Assembly: GCA_009937425.1 (NCBI GenBank)
Contig: JAACFO010000024.1
Span: forward strand, 1-39,729
DNA length: 39,729 nt
Direction: 5' to 3'
From: Gammaproteobacteria bacterium
Lineage (GTDB): Bacteria; Pseudomonadota; Gammaproteobacteria; HK1
Positions within the stretch are counted from its first letter, which is position 1, and every line of letters starts with the position of its first letter. The notes beneath the pieces were generated by a model. It was not told the origin of the DNA, searched no databases, and worked only from the letters and a program-made list of their open reading frames with translations. Made by a program: the position numbers and the translations under genes. Positions 1 through 8,814 of this stretch are shown piece by piece.

Positions 1-2015
1 GGCCGACGCCGTACTGACCGTAGCTGGTGGCGCCCGCCCAAAGCGTGTCGTCGAATCCCGGGCTCTCCCAGCCGGACACTTCGAGATTGTGCACCTTCCA
101 GCTGCTGTCGGTGACCACCATTCCCGTGGGCAGGTCGAGCTCGGCGATCAAGGCCCCGGCGCCGGCGCCGGCGTCGATGCCCTTGACCGCCAGCACGTTC
201 GATCCGGCCTCGAGCGCGAACGTGTACTCGCTGCCCTGTGACCAGGTGCCGGAGCTGCCGAGTAAGGTGCCGTTGATGTACACGTCCTCACCGTTGTCGG
301 CGCTGATGCGCAACGTCGCCTGAGCCGGCGGCACGGGGTCGACGGTGATGGACAGCGCCTGGGTCGCGGTACTCAACGCGCCGTCCTGCACCTGCACCGT
401 GAAGCTGCTCGTGCCGTCCGCCGTCGGCGTTCCACTGATCGCACCCGTCACGGCGTCCAGCGTCAGTCCCGCGGGCAGAGCCCCGCCCACGACGCTCCAG
501 CTGTAGGAGCCGCTGCCGCCAATCGCCGTCAGGTTCGCGTCGTAGGCCTGCTCCACTTCGCCCGCGGGCAGGGTCGTCGTCTGCAACGCCAGCGCCACCG
601 GGCCGACCGCGATGGTGTAACGGAAAAACACCATGTCGTCGCCGTCATTGTCCGCCGACCAGATCCATTGGGCCGGCGACGCCATCGGGAAGCCGGCGAC
701 AGCCGTGCCCCAGGGGCCGACGCCGTACTGGCCGTAACTGCTCGCGCCCACCCAGGCGGCGTCGTCGAATTCCGGATTCTCCCAGCCGGACACTTCGACG
801 TTGTGCACCTTCCAGCTGCTGTCGGTGACCACCGTTCCCGTGGGCAGGTCGAGCTCGGCGATCAGCGCGCCGGCGCCGGCGCCGCCGTCGATGCCCCTGA
901 CCGCCAGCACGTTCAGTCCGGCGACGAGCGGGAACGTGTACTCATTGCCCTGTGACCAGATGCCGGAGCTGCCGAGGAAGGTGCCGTTGATGTACACGTC
1001 CTCACCGTCGTCGGCGCTGATACGCAATGTGGCCTGAGCCAGGTGGACGGTGACCGACAGCGCCTGGGTCGCGGTATCCCCGAGGCCATCGCGCACCTGC
1101 ACCGTGAAGTCGTAGGTGCCGGGGTCCGTCGGTGCGCCGCTGATCGCGCCCGTCAGGGCGTCCAGGATCAGTCCCGGGGGTAGAGCCCCGAGTTCGACGC
1201 TCCACGTGTAGGAGCCGGTGCCACCACTCGCCGTCAGGCTCACGTCGAAGGCTTGGTCCACCTCGCCCACCGGCATGCTCGCCGCTTCCATCGCCAGTGG
1301 CGCTCGGGCTACGTTGACGCTCAGCCGCAAGTAGACTTCGTCGTCAGCCTCATTGTCCGCCGACCAGATCCAGTGGGCCGGCGACCCCACCTGGATGCCG
1401 GAGACCTGCAGGCCCCAGGGGCCGACGCCGTACTGGCCGTAGCTGGTGGCGGCCGTCCAGCCGCTGTCGATGAAACCGAGACCCGCCCATCCCGGCTCCT
1501 TGAACTTCTGCACTTTCCAGCTGCTGTCGGTGACGACCATTCCGGTGGGTAGATCGAGCTCGGCGATCAGCGCCCCGACGCCGGCGCCGCCGTCGATACC
1601 CTTGACCGCCACCACATTCAAACCCTCGCGGAGCAAGACCGAGTACTCGCTTGCCTGGCGCCAATTACTCGAGCTCCCGAGGAGATCCCCGTTGAAATAC
1701 GTCTCCTCGCCGTCGTCGGTGCTGATGCGCAGGGTAGTGGTCCCCGTCGGGGGGGCATCGATGAACATTGATAGCGCCTGGGTCGCCGTATCATCGAGCG
1801 CGTCTCGCACCTCCACCGTGAAGTTGCTCGTCCCTTCGAGTGTCGGTGTTCCACTGATCGCGCCCGTCGCACCGTCCAACGTCAGTCCTGCGGGCAGAGT
1901 CCCGCCGACGATGGTCCAGCTGTACGGCTCAATGCCGTAGACTCCCTCGAGCATCCCGGTGTAACGCGTGAGGAAATATCCTTTCGGCAGGTCCTTTGTC
2001 CTGACCTGAACCTTG
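1..2015 (-). repeat. Tandem in-frame Ig-like plus jelly-roll protein repeats of about 235-238 residues
   Basis: The protease C-terminus is built from units of one He_PIG-type domain (signature LPAGLTLDAVTGAISGTPT) and one beta-sandwich domain (signatures ISADDGEDVYINGT, SYGQYGVGPWG and WIWSADN). The same 8-base anchor occurs at 173, 887 and 1592, giving periods of 714 and 705 bases, both multiples of three. Units two and three (the outer ones) are closer to each other than to the first. At least three units are present and more may lie beyond the edge. This is coding duplication, not a mobile repeat. Confidence 0.88.
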
Positions 2016-3943
2016 GGTAGAAGCTCGAAGCGCACCGCATCGACTACCACCATGGGCTCGGCCGGATCCGCTTCCGTCACCTCCACGTAGACGGGCCCGG
2101 TAGTGCCGAGGGAGAACACGCCGAGATCGTTCCACTGGCCGCCGTCCAGGGTCTGGTCGAGCTCGACGCTCGTTGTACCTTCGTCGTGAGCGATGCTGAA
2201 CAGCGCTCGAGTGGTGTTGGCCGTTGCGGCGGGCCACCAGGCATACACGCGGTAGAGCCCCGGGGAAGGCAGTGTCGGCGTAAAGCGGAACGTATCGACG
2301 CCCGCGTCGACCCCTTCGAGAGCTTCGCCGCGATAAGCCTGCGTATCGGCAAAGACGTCAAAGACTCCGGTTTGTACGACGCCGGCGAGGGTATCCTCGT
2401 CGTCGATCACCACGTTTACGGGCGCTGGAAGCCCAGACTGAAAAAGCGATGCGGCGGCGTCCACCTGAATCCGCGGGAAAGTGAAATCACTCGCCACCGG
2501 CAGGAACACGTCGTCGATGAGAACACCGCTGGTAGCGAGCGCCGCGAGGACATTGTCGACGCTGGGGACGAAGCCCTTGGTGAGCGCATCCGCCCGGATG
2601 GCCGCGATCGCACCGGCAACGTGTGGTGCCGCCATGGACGTTCCGCTGTTCACAGCAAAGTTGCCGTCGCCCGGGACCGACGAGTCGATGCCCACACCCG
2701 GGGCGAAGTACGTCGTCCACGACGCGCGGCTGCTGAAGCTGGCGATCTCATCGAAGTCGTCGCTGGCGCCGACGCTGATCGCGCCACTGATACAGGCCGG
2801 CCAGCCCATCCCCGTCGTCGCGCCGGCGTTGCCGGCCGCGATCACGGTGGCTACCCCCGCCGTGCGCAGGGAATCGATGAGTGATGTGGTAGACGGGGAG
2901 AGATCGTCGCAGCCGGAGGTGGTCGGGTGCTGTGCGCTGCCGCCGAGGCTCATGTTCACGGCGGCCACATCCACCGGCAGGCTGCCGGCGTTGACGAGGT
3001 TGAGTACGTGCTCGAGACCGGCGTCGATGTCGAAGCCCCAGGCAATGGCGCAGGGAACGGCCACACCGCAGACGAGAAATTCGTCCGAGCGCGTGAATAC
3101 CTGCACGGGGATGATGCTCGCCCCCTCGGCGACACCGTCGAACTCGACTCCCGCGCCGGCCGCGATGCCGGCCACGTGGGTACCGTGATCGCAACCGGAG
3201 ACCGCAAGTGGACAGTTAATACCCGCCCCCGGCCCCGTTTGCACGTTTAAACCGTTGGGGCAGAGGCTGGTGGTACCGTTAACGCCGCTGGAGAAACAAC
3301 CTTCGGCGCTGGCGACGGTGGCGCCCGCGAGAAATCCGTGGGTCGAATCGACGCCGGAGTCGAGTATCGCGACCGCTTGTCCGTTTCCGTCCAGCCCGGG
3401 CGCATCCGCGCCGATGTGCGGCACACTGACGTTCAGCGTGGGTCTGACGAGGATCGCCTGCCGAATGTATGAGACATCCGGATCCCGAGTGAGTGTATCC
3501 AGAAGCCGTTCGTCCGCTTCCAGGGCGATGGCCGGCGTGTGTTCCAGCCGACGCAACACCTTGATACCGGGACGGAGTCGCGACACCAGTCCGTCCTGCA
3601 ACCGCGCGACGGAATCCTTGCGACGCAGCCATCCGCGCGGGTCTTTTCGTGCTTCGAACTGCAGCGCTGCATCCGGCTCCCACGCGGAGGCGAGACCGAC
3701 CACGATGCGTACGAGCCCGTTATCCGCGATCTCTTGCTGTAGCTGCGCCCGGATTTCCTCCGGGAGCTTGGCTGATGGAGAGGCTGGTTCTGACGGGTGT
3801 AAGGGAGTGGCAGTGAAACCCGGATCCGCGGGCGGGTCGGCCTGAGCCAGGGCGGACATGGGAGAGGCGAGCGCGCTCAAAAGCATGCCCAAGCCGAGCA
3901 ACCTGGAAATCGAGACCGGCGATCGCAAAACGCTTTGGATCAC
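1..3943 (-). CDS. Secreted subtilisin-family (S8) serine protease with repeated C-terminal adhesion domains, 3' end outside window
   Basis: This is an extracellular S8 endopeptidase; about 1314 codons are visible and the C-terminus lies beyond the left edge. The chosen GTG start at 3943 follows a GGGGGAG Shine-Dalgarno, and an in-frame TAA lies seven codons upstream. It gives a signal peptide with two early Arg residues, a hydrophobic core and a likely cleavage after SALAQA near residue 35. A propeptide follows, then the catalytic domain (about residues 150-505). The triad is D195 in AILDSGVD, H253 in DHGTHVAG and S436 in GTSMAAPHVAG. Residues about 508-641 resemble the golvesin C-terminal-like domain (YRVYAWWPA, DQTLDGGQWNDLG, VDAVRFEL). 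From about 643 on, a putative-Ig (He_PIG) domain and a galactose-binding-like jelly roll alternate at least three times. The ATG at 3886 is a less likely start because it would cut into the signal peptide. Family assignment is firm; the role of the repeats (substrate or surface binding) is inferred. Confidence 0.93.
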   Translation of the reverse strand, partial: MIQSVLRSPVSISRLLGLGMLLSALASPMSALAQADPPADPGFTATPLHPSEPASPSAKLPEEIRAQLQQEIADNGLVRIVVGLASAWEPDAALQFEARKDPRGWLRRKDSVARLQDGLVSRLRPGIKVLRRLEHTPAIALEADERLLDTLTRDPDVSYIRQAILVRPTLNVSVPHIGADAPGLDGNGQAVAILDSGVDSTHGFLAGATVASAEGCFSSGVNGTTSLCPNGLNVQTGPGAGINCPLAVSGCDHGTHVAGIAAGAGVEFDGVAEGASIIPVQVFTRSDEFLVCGVAVPCAIAWGFDIDAGLEHVLNLVNAGSLPVDVAAVNMSLGGSAQHPTTSGCDDLSPSTTSLIDSLRTAGVATVIAAGNAGATTGMGWPACISGAISVGASDDFDEIASFSSRASWTTYFAPGVGIDSSVPGDGNFAVNSGTSMAAPHVAGAIAAIRADALTKGFVPSVDNVLAALATSGVLIDDVFLPVASDFTFPRIQVDAAASLFQSGLPAPVNVVIDDEDTLAGVVQTGVFDVFADTQAYRGEALEGVDAGVDTFRFTPTLPSPGLYRVYAWWPAATANTTRALFSIAHDEGTTSVELDQTLDGGQWNDLGVFSLGTTGPVYVEVTEADPAEPMVVVDAVRFELLPKVQVRTKDLPKGYFLTRYTGMLEGVYGIEPYSWTIVGGTLPAGLTLDGATGAISGTPTLEGTSNFTVEVRDALDDTATQALSMFIDAPPTGTTTLRISTDDGEETYFNGDLLGSSSNWRQASEYSVLLREGLNVVAVKGIDGGAGVGALIAELDLPTGMVVTDSSWKVQKFKEPGWAGLGFIDSGWTAATSYGQYGVGPWGLQVSGIQVGSPAHWIWSADNEADDEVYLRLSVNVARAPLAMEAASMPVGEVDQAFDVSLTASGGTGSYTWSVELGALPPGLILDALTGAISGAPTDPGTYDFTVQVRDGLGDTATQALSVTVHLAQATLRISADDGEDVYINGTFLGSSGIWSQGNEYTFPLVAGLNVLAVRGIDGGAGAGALIAELDLPTGTVVTDSSWKVHNVEVSGWENPEFDDAAWVGASSYGQYGVGPWGTAVAGFPMASPAQWIWSADNDGDDMVFFRYTIAVGPVALALQTTTLPAGEVEQAYDANLTAIGGSGSYSWSVVGGALPAGLTLDAVTGAISGTPTADGTSSFTVQVQDGALSTATQALSITVDPVPPAQATLRISADNGEDVYINGTLLGSSGTWSQGSEYTFALEAGSNVLAVKGIDAGAGAGALIAELDLPTGMVVTDSSWKVHNLEVSGWESPGFDDTLWAGATSYGQYGVG

Positions 3944-4101
3944 GTCTCCCCCGTGACGCCACCGTTATCATTATTGTTATCGTCATCATCCCCCCGGTGC
4001 AGGAGTACCGCAAGCACCAGGAGGGACTCCAGCCGCCGACCACCTGGCTCGAAGTCAGGTGCCCAGTCGAGCAGTCATGCGCCGACCACCTCAGCGATTA
4101 T

Positions 4102-4113
4102 TGATTATAATCA
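4102..4113 (-). promoter_or_regulatory. Perfect palindrome containing a TATAAT-like box upstream of the protease
   Basis: The sequence TGATTATAATCA is a perfect 12-base inverted repeat and contains a consensus-like -10 hexamer, TATAAT, on the minus strand, about 160 bases upstream of the protease GTG. No good -35 hexamer stands at 16-18 bases; the nearest candidate, TTGCAG, is only 12 bases away. It could be an operator or activator-dependent promoter. It is also within reach of chance in an AT-rich patch. Confidence 0.25.
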
Positions 4114-4118
4114 GTGGG

Positions 4119-4253
4119 TTACTGCAAGTAGCTGCCTTCATGGGTGAGAAGTGCAGATTCGAGTTGAGCGGCAATCAGCGTTTGGTCCAGGTAATTGCCC
4201 ACACCGCGCCCGCCGACGAAGATCGTTCCGGCGCCCGTAAGAGAAGGAATCAT
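4119..4253 (-). CDS. Possible 44-residue small protein, unrecognised
   Basis: This minus-strand frame runs from ATG 4253 to a TAA at 4119. The peptide (beginning MIPSLTGAGTIFVGGRGVGN, ending LTHEGSYLQ) has a balanced composition, unlike most GC-rich shadow frames here, and lies in otherwise empty sequence. There is no strong Shine-Dalgarno and no family I recognise. It could be a remnant of an older gene or chance. Confidence 0.18.
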   Translation of the reverse strand: MIPSLTGAGTIFVGGRGVGNYLDQTLIAAQLESALLTHEGSYLQ

Positions 4254-4351
4254 TCAGACGACGAGACGGTGGCCGTCAGCGCTGTTCGTCCTGTTGAGCG
4301 TGCGGAAAATGCGCGGGGTAGTGCCCGGTAGCGGCCTGATCCTGGCGGTCG

Positions 4352-5836
4352 TCAGTGGGACGCAGCGCGTCGCAGAATGCGGCCCGGTCGCTGGCCGGTC
4401 CAGGCATTGCTGCGCCACGCCGCACTGCCGTTGACGATCACTTCCCGGATACCGGCGGCGTGTTGCTTCGGTGATTTGAAGTCCGCGCTGTCAATGACGG
4501 TGTCGGGATCCAACAGCACCAGATCGGCGTAGGCGCCCTCGCGCACCACACCCCTGTCGGCCAGGCCGAATACATTCGCAGGTACGGAAGTCATGCGGCG
4601 CACGGCTTGTTCCAGTGAGAACAATCCGACATCGCGGCTGTAGTGACCCAGTACCCGGGGAAATGTGCCCCACAGGCGTGGGTGGGGAAACGCGTCATGG
4701 GGCAGGCCGTCCGAGCCGATCATGGCGTCATCGAAGGCCAGCACGCGGCGTAGATCCTCCTCGTCCATCTGATAGTAAATGGCCCCGGCGGGTTGTAGAC
4801 GCGCGATGGCCTCGTCGACGCTTATGTCCCATTCGGCGCGAATGTCGGCGAAGTCGCGGCCGGCGCACTCGGGATGCGGTGTCGACCAAGTGACCAACAC
4901 GCGCTCCGACGACGCCACCGATGCGGCGATCAAAACCGTGGAACTGGCCGTGTAGGGATAAACGTCCAGATTGACCGTCTGGTGGGCGCGGGCCGCGCGA
5001 ATGACGGCCAGGGTCTTCTTCACGAGGCCGTAATTCTTTCGGCCGCAGCATTTGTGATGGGAGATGACCACGGGAACGCCCGCGCGCCGACCGATCTCCA
5101 GGGTTTCTTCCACCGACTCCACTACCTTGTCGCCTTCGTTTCTCATGTGGGTGGTAAAGATCCCACCCCGGGGTTGCAGGCGCTCGGCCAGAGCAACGAT
5201 TTCGTCGGTAGGTGCCGCTATCGCCGGCGCGTAGGCGAGGCCGGTGCTCATGCCGATACAGCCGGCGTCCAGGGCCTCGTCCAGCAATGCGCCCATGCGA
5301 TGGATTTGCTCGTCTGTGGCGGGTCGATCGAGCTTGTCCATGGTCGCGACGCGCAGGGTCGAGTGTCCCACCAGCGGCGCCAGGTTGACGGCCGGCGGCG
5401 AGGCTTCCACATCCGCCATGTACGCGCCCATGCTGGCGTAGCGGTACCAGTCGCTTCCGCCAAGAAGATTGAGCGGTGGCACCGGCTCGCGGTTTACCAG
5501 CGGCGCAAGGCTGACACCGCAGTTCCCCGTCACCACGGTGGTCACGCCCTGGCTCAGCTTGGGCGTCATGTCCGGCGTCGACATGACGGCGCGGTCGTCG
5601 TGGGTGTGGGCATCGATGAAGCCCGGGGCGACCACGAGACCACTGGCATCGATGCGCGCTTGCGATTCCATGCCTTTCAGATCGCCGATCAGTGAGACGC
5701 GATCGCCGGTGATGGCGACATCGGCGCGTACGCGCTCGCCTCCGTTTCCATCGATTAACTCTGCGCCTTCTATGAGCAGGTCGCAGTGGGATTGGTCGCG
5801 GCTGGTGGTTGTCATGGCCGGCCGAGTATGTCCCAT
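4352..5836 (-). CDS. N-acyl-D-amino-acid deacylase family amidohydrolase
   Basis: This is a cytoplasmic metal-dependent amidohydrolase of the D-aminoacylase branch, which removes the acyl group from N-acyl-D-amino acids. The 494-residue length is normal for the family. The N-terminal beta-sandwich segment is followed by the metal motif FIDAHTHDD (H77, H79). Next comes GVTTVVTGNCG with C106, the cysteine that acts as a metal ligand in characterised D-aminoacylases. The C-terminal block has GSDGLPHDAFPHPRLWGTFPR and the closing GVVREGAYADLVLLDPDTV typical of composite-domain amidohydrolases. No strong Shine-Dalgarno supports either ATG 5836 or the internal ATG eight codons later, so the start is uncertain by that much. 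It diverges from the MFS gene at 5951, which could import its substrate. Exact acyl-amino-acid specificity cannot be read from sequence. Confidence 0.88.
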   Translation of the reverse strand: MGHTRPAMTTTSRDQSHCDLLIEGAELIDGNGGERVRADVAITGDRVSLIGDLKGMESQARIDASGLVVAPGFIDAHTHDDRAVMSTPDMTPKLSQGVTTVVTGNCGVSLAPLVNREPVPPLNLLGGSDWYRYASMGAYMADVEASPPAVNLAPLVGHSTLRVATMDKLDRPATDEQIHRMGALLDEALDAGCIGMSTGLAYAPAIAAPTDEIVALAERLQPRGGIFTTHMRNEGDKVVESVEETLEIGRRAGVPVVISHHKCCGRKNYGLVKKTLAVIRAARAHQTVNLDVYPYTASSTVLIAASVASSERVLVTWSTPHPECAGRDFADIRAEWDISVDEAIARLQPAGAIYYQMDEEDLRRVLAFDDAMIGSDGLPHDAFPHPRLWGTFPRVLGHYSRDVGLFSLEQAVRRMTSVPANVFGLADRGVVREGAYADLVLLDPDTVIDSADFKSPKQHAAGIREVIVNGSAAWRSNAWTGQRPGRILRRAASH

Positions 5837-5950
5837 CGGGGCGTCGATATACAGGCAGCAGCTGTGTGCAGGCCCGGTGCCGCGATATCAAAAAGCGCGC
5901 GCCATCGATATTCTGTCAGGCCTACTTGGAGTGTAAGGAATTATTCGTCG

Positions 5951-7141
5951 ATGCTGGCTACCCATTGGGGCACGCGCATAGGCATTCTCACTCTGGCCCA
6001 CGTGGTCGGCACGTTGCCGATTGTTTCGGTAATGGCAATGGCGCCGGTTATTCAGCAAGACCTGGGGTTGAGCGTGACGCAAGTGGGCTTGCTGGTGAGC
6101 GGCTATTATATGGCGCAGACCATTGGGGCCGTTCCGGCCGGCGGCCTCGCGGATCGCATCGGGGTTGGCAGCGCGCTGTTGGTAGCCCACGGTTTGCTGA
6201 TTGCCGGCGCGCTGATTTTCAGTCAGGCCAACGCCTTCGCCGGCGCCGTTGCCGGAACAATCGTCATGGGCTTCGGCTACTCCATTGTCAATCCGTCAAC
6301 GGCGAAGGGCATCTTGACCTGGTTCTCGGCACGCCGCCGTGCCACCGCCATGGGCGTCAAGCAGACCGGCGTCCCCATCGGTGGTGTTCTTGCGGCGGCC
6401 AACGGTGCGCTGGTCACGTTGTTCAGTTGGCAGAGCATCTTTGTCGCGATGGCTTGCGTGATAGTTGTCAGCGGCTTGCTGTGTCTGCTGTTGGTGGAGG
6501 CGCAGCATCACACGGCACACAAGAGTATCGCGGCCACCGTACGCCAAATGCTGCAGGTAGGCCGCATCACGAATATCCGGGTTCTGTTTCTGGCCAACAT
6601 TCCGTGGAACATGGGTCAGGCGAACTTCTTTTCCTATCTCACAATTTTCATGCGCGAGGCTGCCGGCACCAGTCAGCCGGTTGCCGGCCTGGTGCTTGGT
6701 CTCGCACAAATTTCCAGCGCACTCGGGCGCATCGGATGGGGCGTGGTCAGCGACACGCTGTTTCGCGGTGCCCGCAAGTGGATAACCGTGGGTTTGTGCG
6801 GCGCATCCGCAGTGCTCATGCTGGCCATGGCGGCGGTGGAGCCGGGCGTTGGTTTATGGTTGGGGATAGCGTTGGCATTCGGACTCGGCGTTAGCATCGC
6901 GTCCTATCCGACGCTGGCACAGACCCTGGCCGTGGAGTCCGTGGAGCCCGGCCAGTCCGGTGCCGCTCTCGGCTACAGTCTCATGGGAACGTCCATAGGC
7001 GGTGTCGTCGGTCCGCCGATTTTCGGCGCGGTCGTCGATTATACGGGTGATCTTGCCGATGGCTGGATCACCACCGCCATATTCGTGGCACTGGGTACAG
7101 CGCTGGTAGCGATGACAGTGCGCGAGCGGTCTCGTGGCTAG
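5951..7141 (+). CDS. MFS transporter, 12-TM type
   Basis: This inner-membrane major facilitator permease has 396 residues from the chosen ATG. The protein begins MLATHWGTRIGILTLAHVVG, where the first membrane helix starts. Upstream in-frame codons encode no plausible protein, and AAGGA lies 11 bases before this ATG. The loop 2-3 signature GGLADRIGVG is present, and a related GRIGWGVVSDTLFRG occurs in the second half, as expected from the internal MFS duplication. The stop overlaps the next gene, an EamA transporter, by 8 bases, so the two are probably cotranslated. The divergent amidohydrolase suggests an organic acid or acylated amino acid as cargo, but this is inference. Confidence 0.85.
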   Translation: MLATHWGTRIGILTLAHVVGTLPIVSVMAMAPVIQQDLGLSVTQVGLLVSGYYMAQTIGAVPAGGLADRIGVGSALLVAHGLLIAGALIFSQANAFAGAVAGTIVMGFGYSIVNPSTAKGILTWFSARRRATAMGVKQTGVPIGGVLAAANGALVTLFSWQSIFVAMACVIVVSGLLCLLLVEAQHHTAHKSIAATVRQMLQVGRITNIRVLFLANIPWNMGQANFFSYLTIFMREAAGTSQPVAGLVLGLAQISSALGRIGWGVVSDTLFRGARKWITVGLCGASAVLMLAMAAVEPGVGLWLGIALAFGLGVSIASYPTLAQTLAVESVEPGQSGAALGYSLMGTSIGGVVGPPIFGAVVDYTGDLADGWITTAIFVALGTALVAMTVRERSRG

Positions 7142-8036
7142 CAAAGAAGGTGCCGGTGTCGCGGCCGGCGGGCGCGGCAACGTGTTGCGCGGCGCACTTC
7201 TGATGGCGGCCGCGGCGGCATGCTATGCGATTTTGCACGGCAGTGTCCGTTACATCTCGTCGGAGATACACCCCTTCGAAATTACATTCTTCCGCAATCT
7301 TTTCGGTTTCATCGTGCTGCTGCCGTGGTTTGTGATTCACGGCTTGCGGCCGTTGCGCACGCGGCGGATCGGGCTGCATCTGCTGCGCGCCTCCAGCAAC
7401 GTGGTGGCCATGTTGATGTTCTTCATGGCGCTGAGCATGACACCGTTGGCTCAGGTGCAGGCGCTAGGATTCACCGCACCGCTGTTCACCACGGTGTTGG
7501 CGATCTTCATTCTCGGCGAGCGGGTACGCCTGCGCCGCTGGACGGCGCTCATTGCCGGGTTCATCGGCGCGCTCATCATCGTTCGCCCCGGCTTGCAACC
7601 CATCGACACGGGCTCCGTGCTTACCATAGTCTCCGCGGCAATCTGGGGATTCACCCTGATCACCATCAAGGTTCTGTCGCGCACGGATTCCGCCGTTACC
7701 ATTACGGCGTATATGGTGATTTTGATGTCGCCTTTGTCGTTGCTGCCGGCGCTGTTCTACTGGACATGGCCGGACCCTGCCATGTGGGTTTGGCTTGTCG
7801 TTTGCGGTGTCTCAGGAACCGTCGCCCAGCTGCTGATGGCGCAATCGTTTCGCGTCGCCGAGGCAACTGTGGTGCTGCCGTTCGATTTCACCAAGATCGT
7901 ATGGGGCGCCCTTATTGGATACCTGGCTTTTGGCGAAGTCGTGGATATCTGGACGTGGATCGGTGCCGCCGTGATTTTCTCCGGCATCACCTACATCACC
8001 TACCGGGAGCGCAAGCTGGCGAAGCCGCTAAAATAG
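7134..8036 (+). CDS. EamA (drug/metabolite transporter superfamily) permease
   Basis: This is an inner-membrane DMT-superfamily transporter of 300 residues with ten predicted helices arranged as two EamA repeats. The first repeat ends around PLFTTVLAIFILGERVRLRRW and the second around GALIGYLAFGEVVDIWTWIG; both carry the conserved helix pattern and the Glu near the end of each repeat. The start is GTG 7134, inside the last codons of the MFS gene, so translational coupling is likely. Members often export amino acids or other metabolites, but the substrate is not readable here. A short basic N-terminal tail of about 15 residues precedes the first helix. Confidence 0.87.
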   Translation: MASKEGAGVAAGGRGNVLRGALLMAAAAACYAILHGSVRYISSEIHPFEITFFRNLFGFIVLLPWFVIHGLRPLRTRRIGLHLLRASSNVVAMLMFFMALSMTPLAQVQALGFTAPLFTTVLAIFILGERVRLRRWTALIAGFIGALIIVRPGLQPIDTGSVLTIVSAAIWGFTLITIKVLSRTDSAVTITAYMVILMSPLSLLPALFYWTWPDPAMWVWLVVCGVSGTVAQLLMAQSFRVAEATVVLPFDFTKIVWGALIGYLAFGEVVDIWTWIGAAVIFSGITYITYRERKLAKPLK

Positions 8037-8066
8037 GCCCGAAGCATAAACTGCAATGAGGACCCA

Positions 8067-8732
8067 ATGGTGCTGCCGAACTTAACCGCCAACGAAGCCC
8101 GCGTCATCGGCTGCCTGATGGAGAAATCCGTCGTCACGCCGGATCAATATCCACTGACGCTTAACGCTCTAACCAACGCCTGCAATCAGAAGTCCAGTCG
8201 CAACCCTGTAATGTCCCTGGAGCAGGGTATGGTACAGCGTACCGGCCGTGACCTGCAGGCCAAAAATCTCGTGCGCGCCCAGGAGAATTTCAAGAGTGGG
8301 GTGGTGAAATACGTACAATGCTTCTGCAACACGCATTTAGGCGATCTTCAGTTTGATCCGCCTCGGTTCGCTGTCGTCTGCTTGCTTTTGCTGCGCGGCC
8401 CCCAGACGCCCGGGGAGCTGAGGGCCCACAGCGGGCGCCTGCATACTTTCGCCGACAACGCTGCTGTCGTGGATGCCCTCACCAGTCTGGCCGAACGGGA
8501 GGGCAATCAGCTGGTGGTGAAACTGCCGCGCACGCCCGGTCGCAAGGACGCAGAGTACATGCACTTGTTTTCCGGCCCCATCGACGTTGAAGTACACGCC
8601 AGCCAAGCGCAGGCTGTGATGGCCGCCGGGACTCCAGAGCGTATCAGTGTGTCTGAGCTGGCACAAAGGGTCAGCAGGCTGGAAGCCGAAGTTGCCGAAC
8701 TCAAGGAACAATTAAAGACGTCTCGAGAGTAA
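8067..8732 (+). CDS. yceH: YceH family (UPF0502/DUF480) protein
   Basis: The 221-residue protein matches the DUF480/UPF0502 family in length and in its N-terminal signature, LTANEARVIGCLMEKSVVTP followed by DQYPLTLNALTNACNQKSSR. The family fold is two winged-helix domains, suggesting nucleic-acid or regulatory binding, but no biochemical role is established that I can state. The C-terminal 30 residues (SELAQRVSRLEAEVAELKEQ) form a short coiled coil, common in the family. GAGGA stands just upstream of the ATG. It follows the EamA gene by 30 bases and may belong to the same transcript. Confidence 0.9.
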   Translation: MVLPNLTANEARVIGCLMEKSVVTPDQYPLTLNALTNACNQKSSRNPVMSLEQGMVQRTGRDLQAKNLVRAQENFKSGVVKYVQCFCNTHLGDLQFDPPRFAVVCLLLLRGPQTPGELRAHSGRLHTFADNAAVVDALTSLAEREGNQLVVKLPRTPGRKDAEYMHLFSGPIDVEVHASQAQAVMAAGTPERISVSELAQRVSRLEAEVAELKEQLKTSRE

Positions 8733-8814
8733 AGTGCAGACGAAGACGTTATTGCCGGCGGTGTAATCTCAGTTTTGAAGATGTTTATTTGTGGGCAATT
8801 CCGAGAGCGAAAAC

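Larger units (their letters stand above)
3944..4351. other. Intergenic region between the protease start and the amidohydrolase stop
   Basis: This 408-base stretch separates two minus-strand genes, so it should hold the protease promoter and the amidohydrolase terminator. It contains a low-complexity run of TTATCATTATTG type at about 3963-3990, a 12-base palindrome at 4102-4113 and one possible 44-codon reading frame at 4119-4253. I see no convincing rho-independent terminator and no RNA gene. Confidence 0.5.

Noticed and set aside
1..2000. Regular repeats suggestive of a CRISPR-like or satellite array
   Set aside because: The period is over 700 bases and in frame with the protease; it is a protein-domain repeat.
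27..3845. Several plus-strand reading frames across the protease region, three of them with similar peptides
   Set aside because: They are antisense to the protease gene; their mutual similarity only mirrors the protease repeats, and the minus frame has clear catalytic motifs throughout.
4728..5891. A 387-codon minus-strand frame overlapping the amidohydrolase
   Set aside because: It is Arg-rich, without motifs, and lies in another frame of a gene with complete catalytic signatures.
5809..6894. A 361-codon plus-strand frame over the MFS gene
   Set aside because: It is a +1 shadow with Arg/His-rich, non-membrane sequence; the MFS frame has proper helices.
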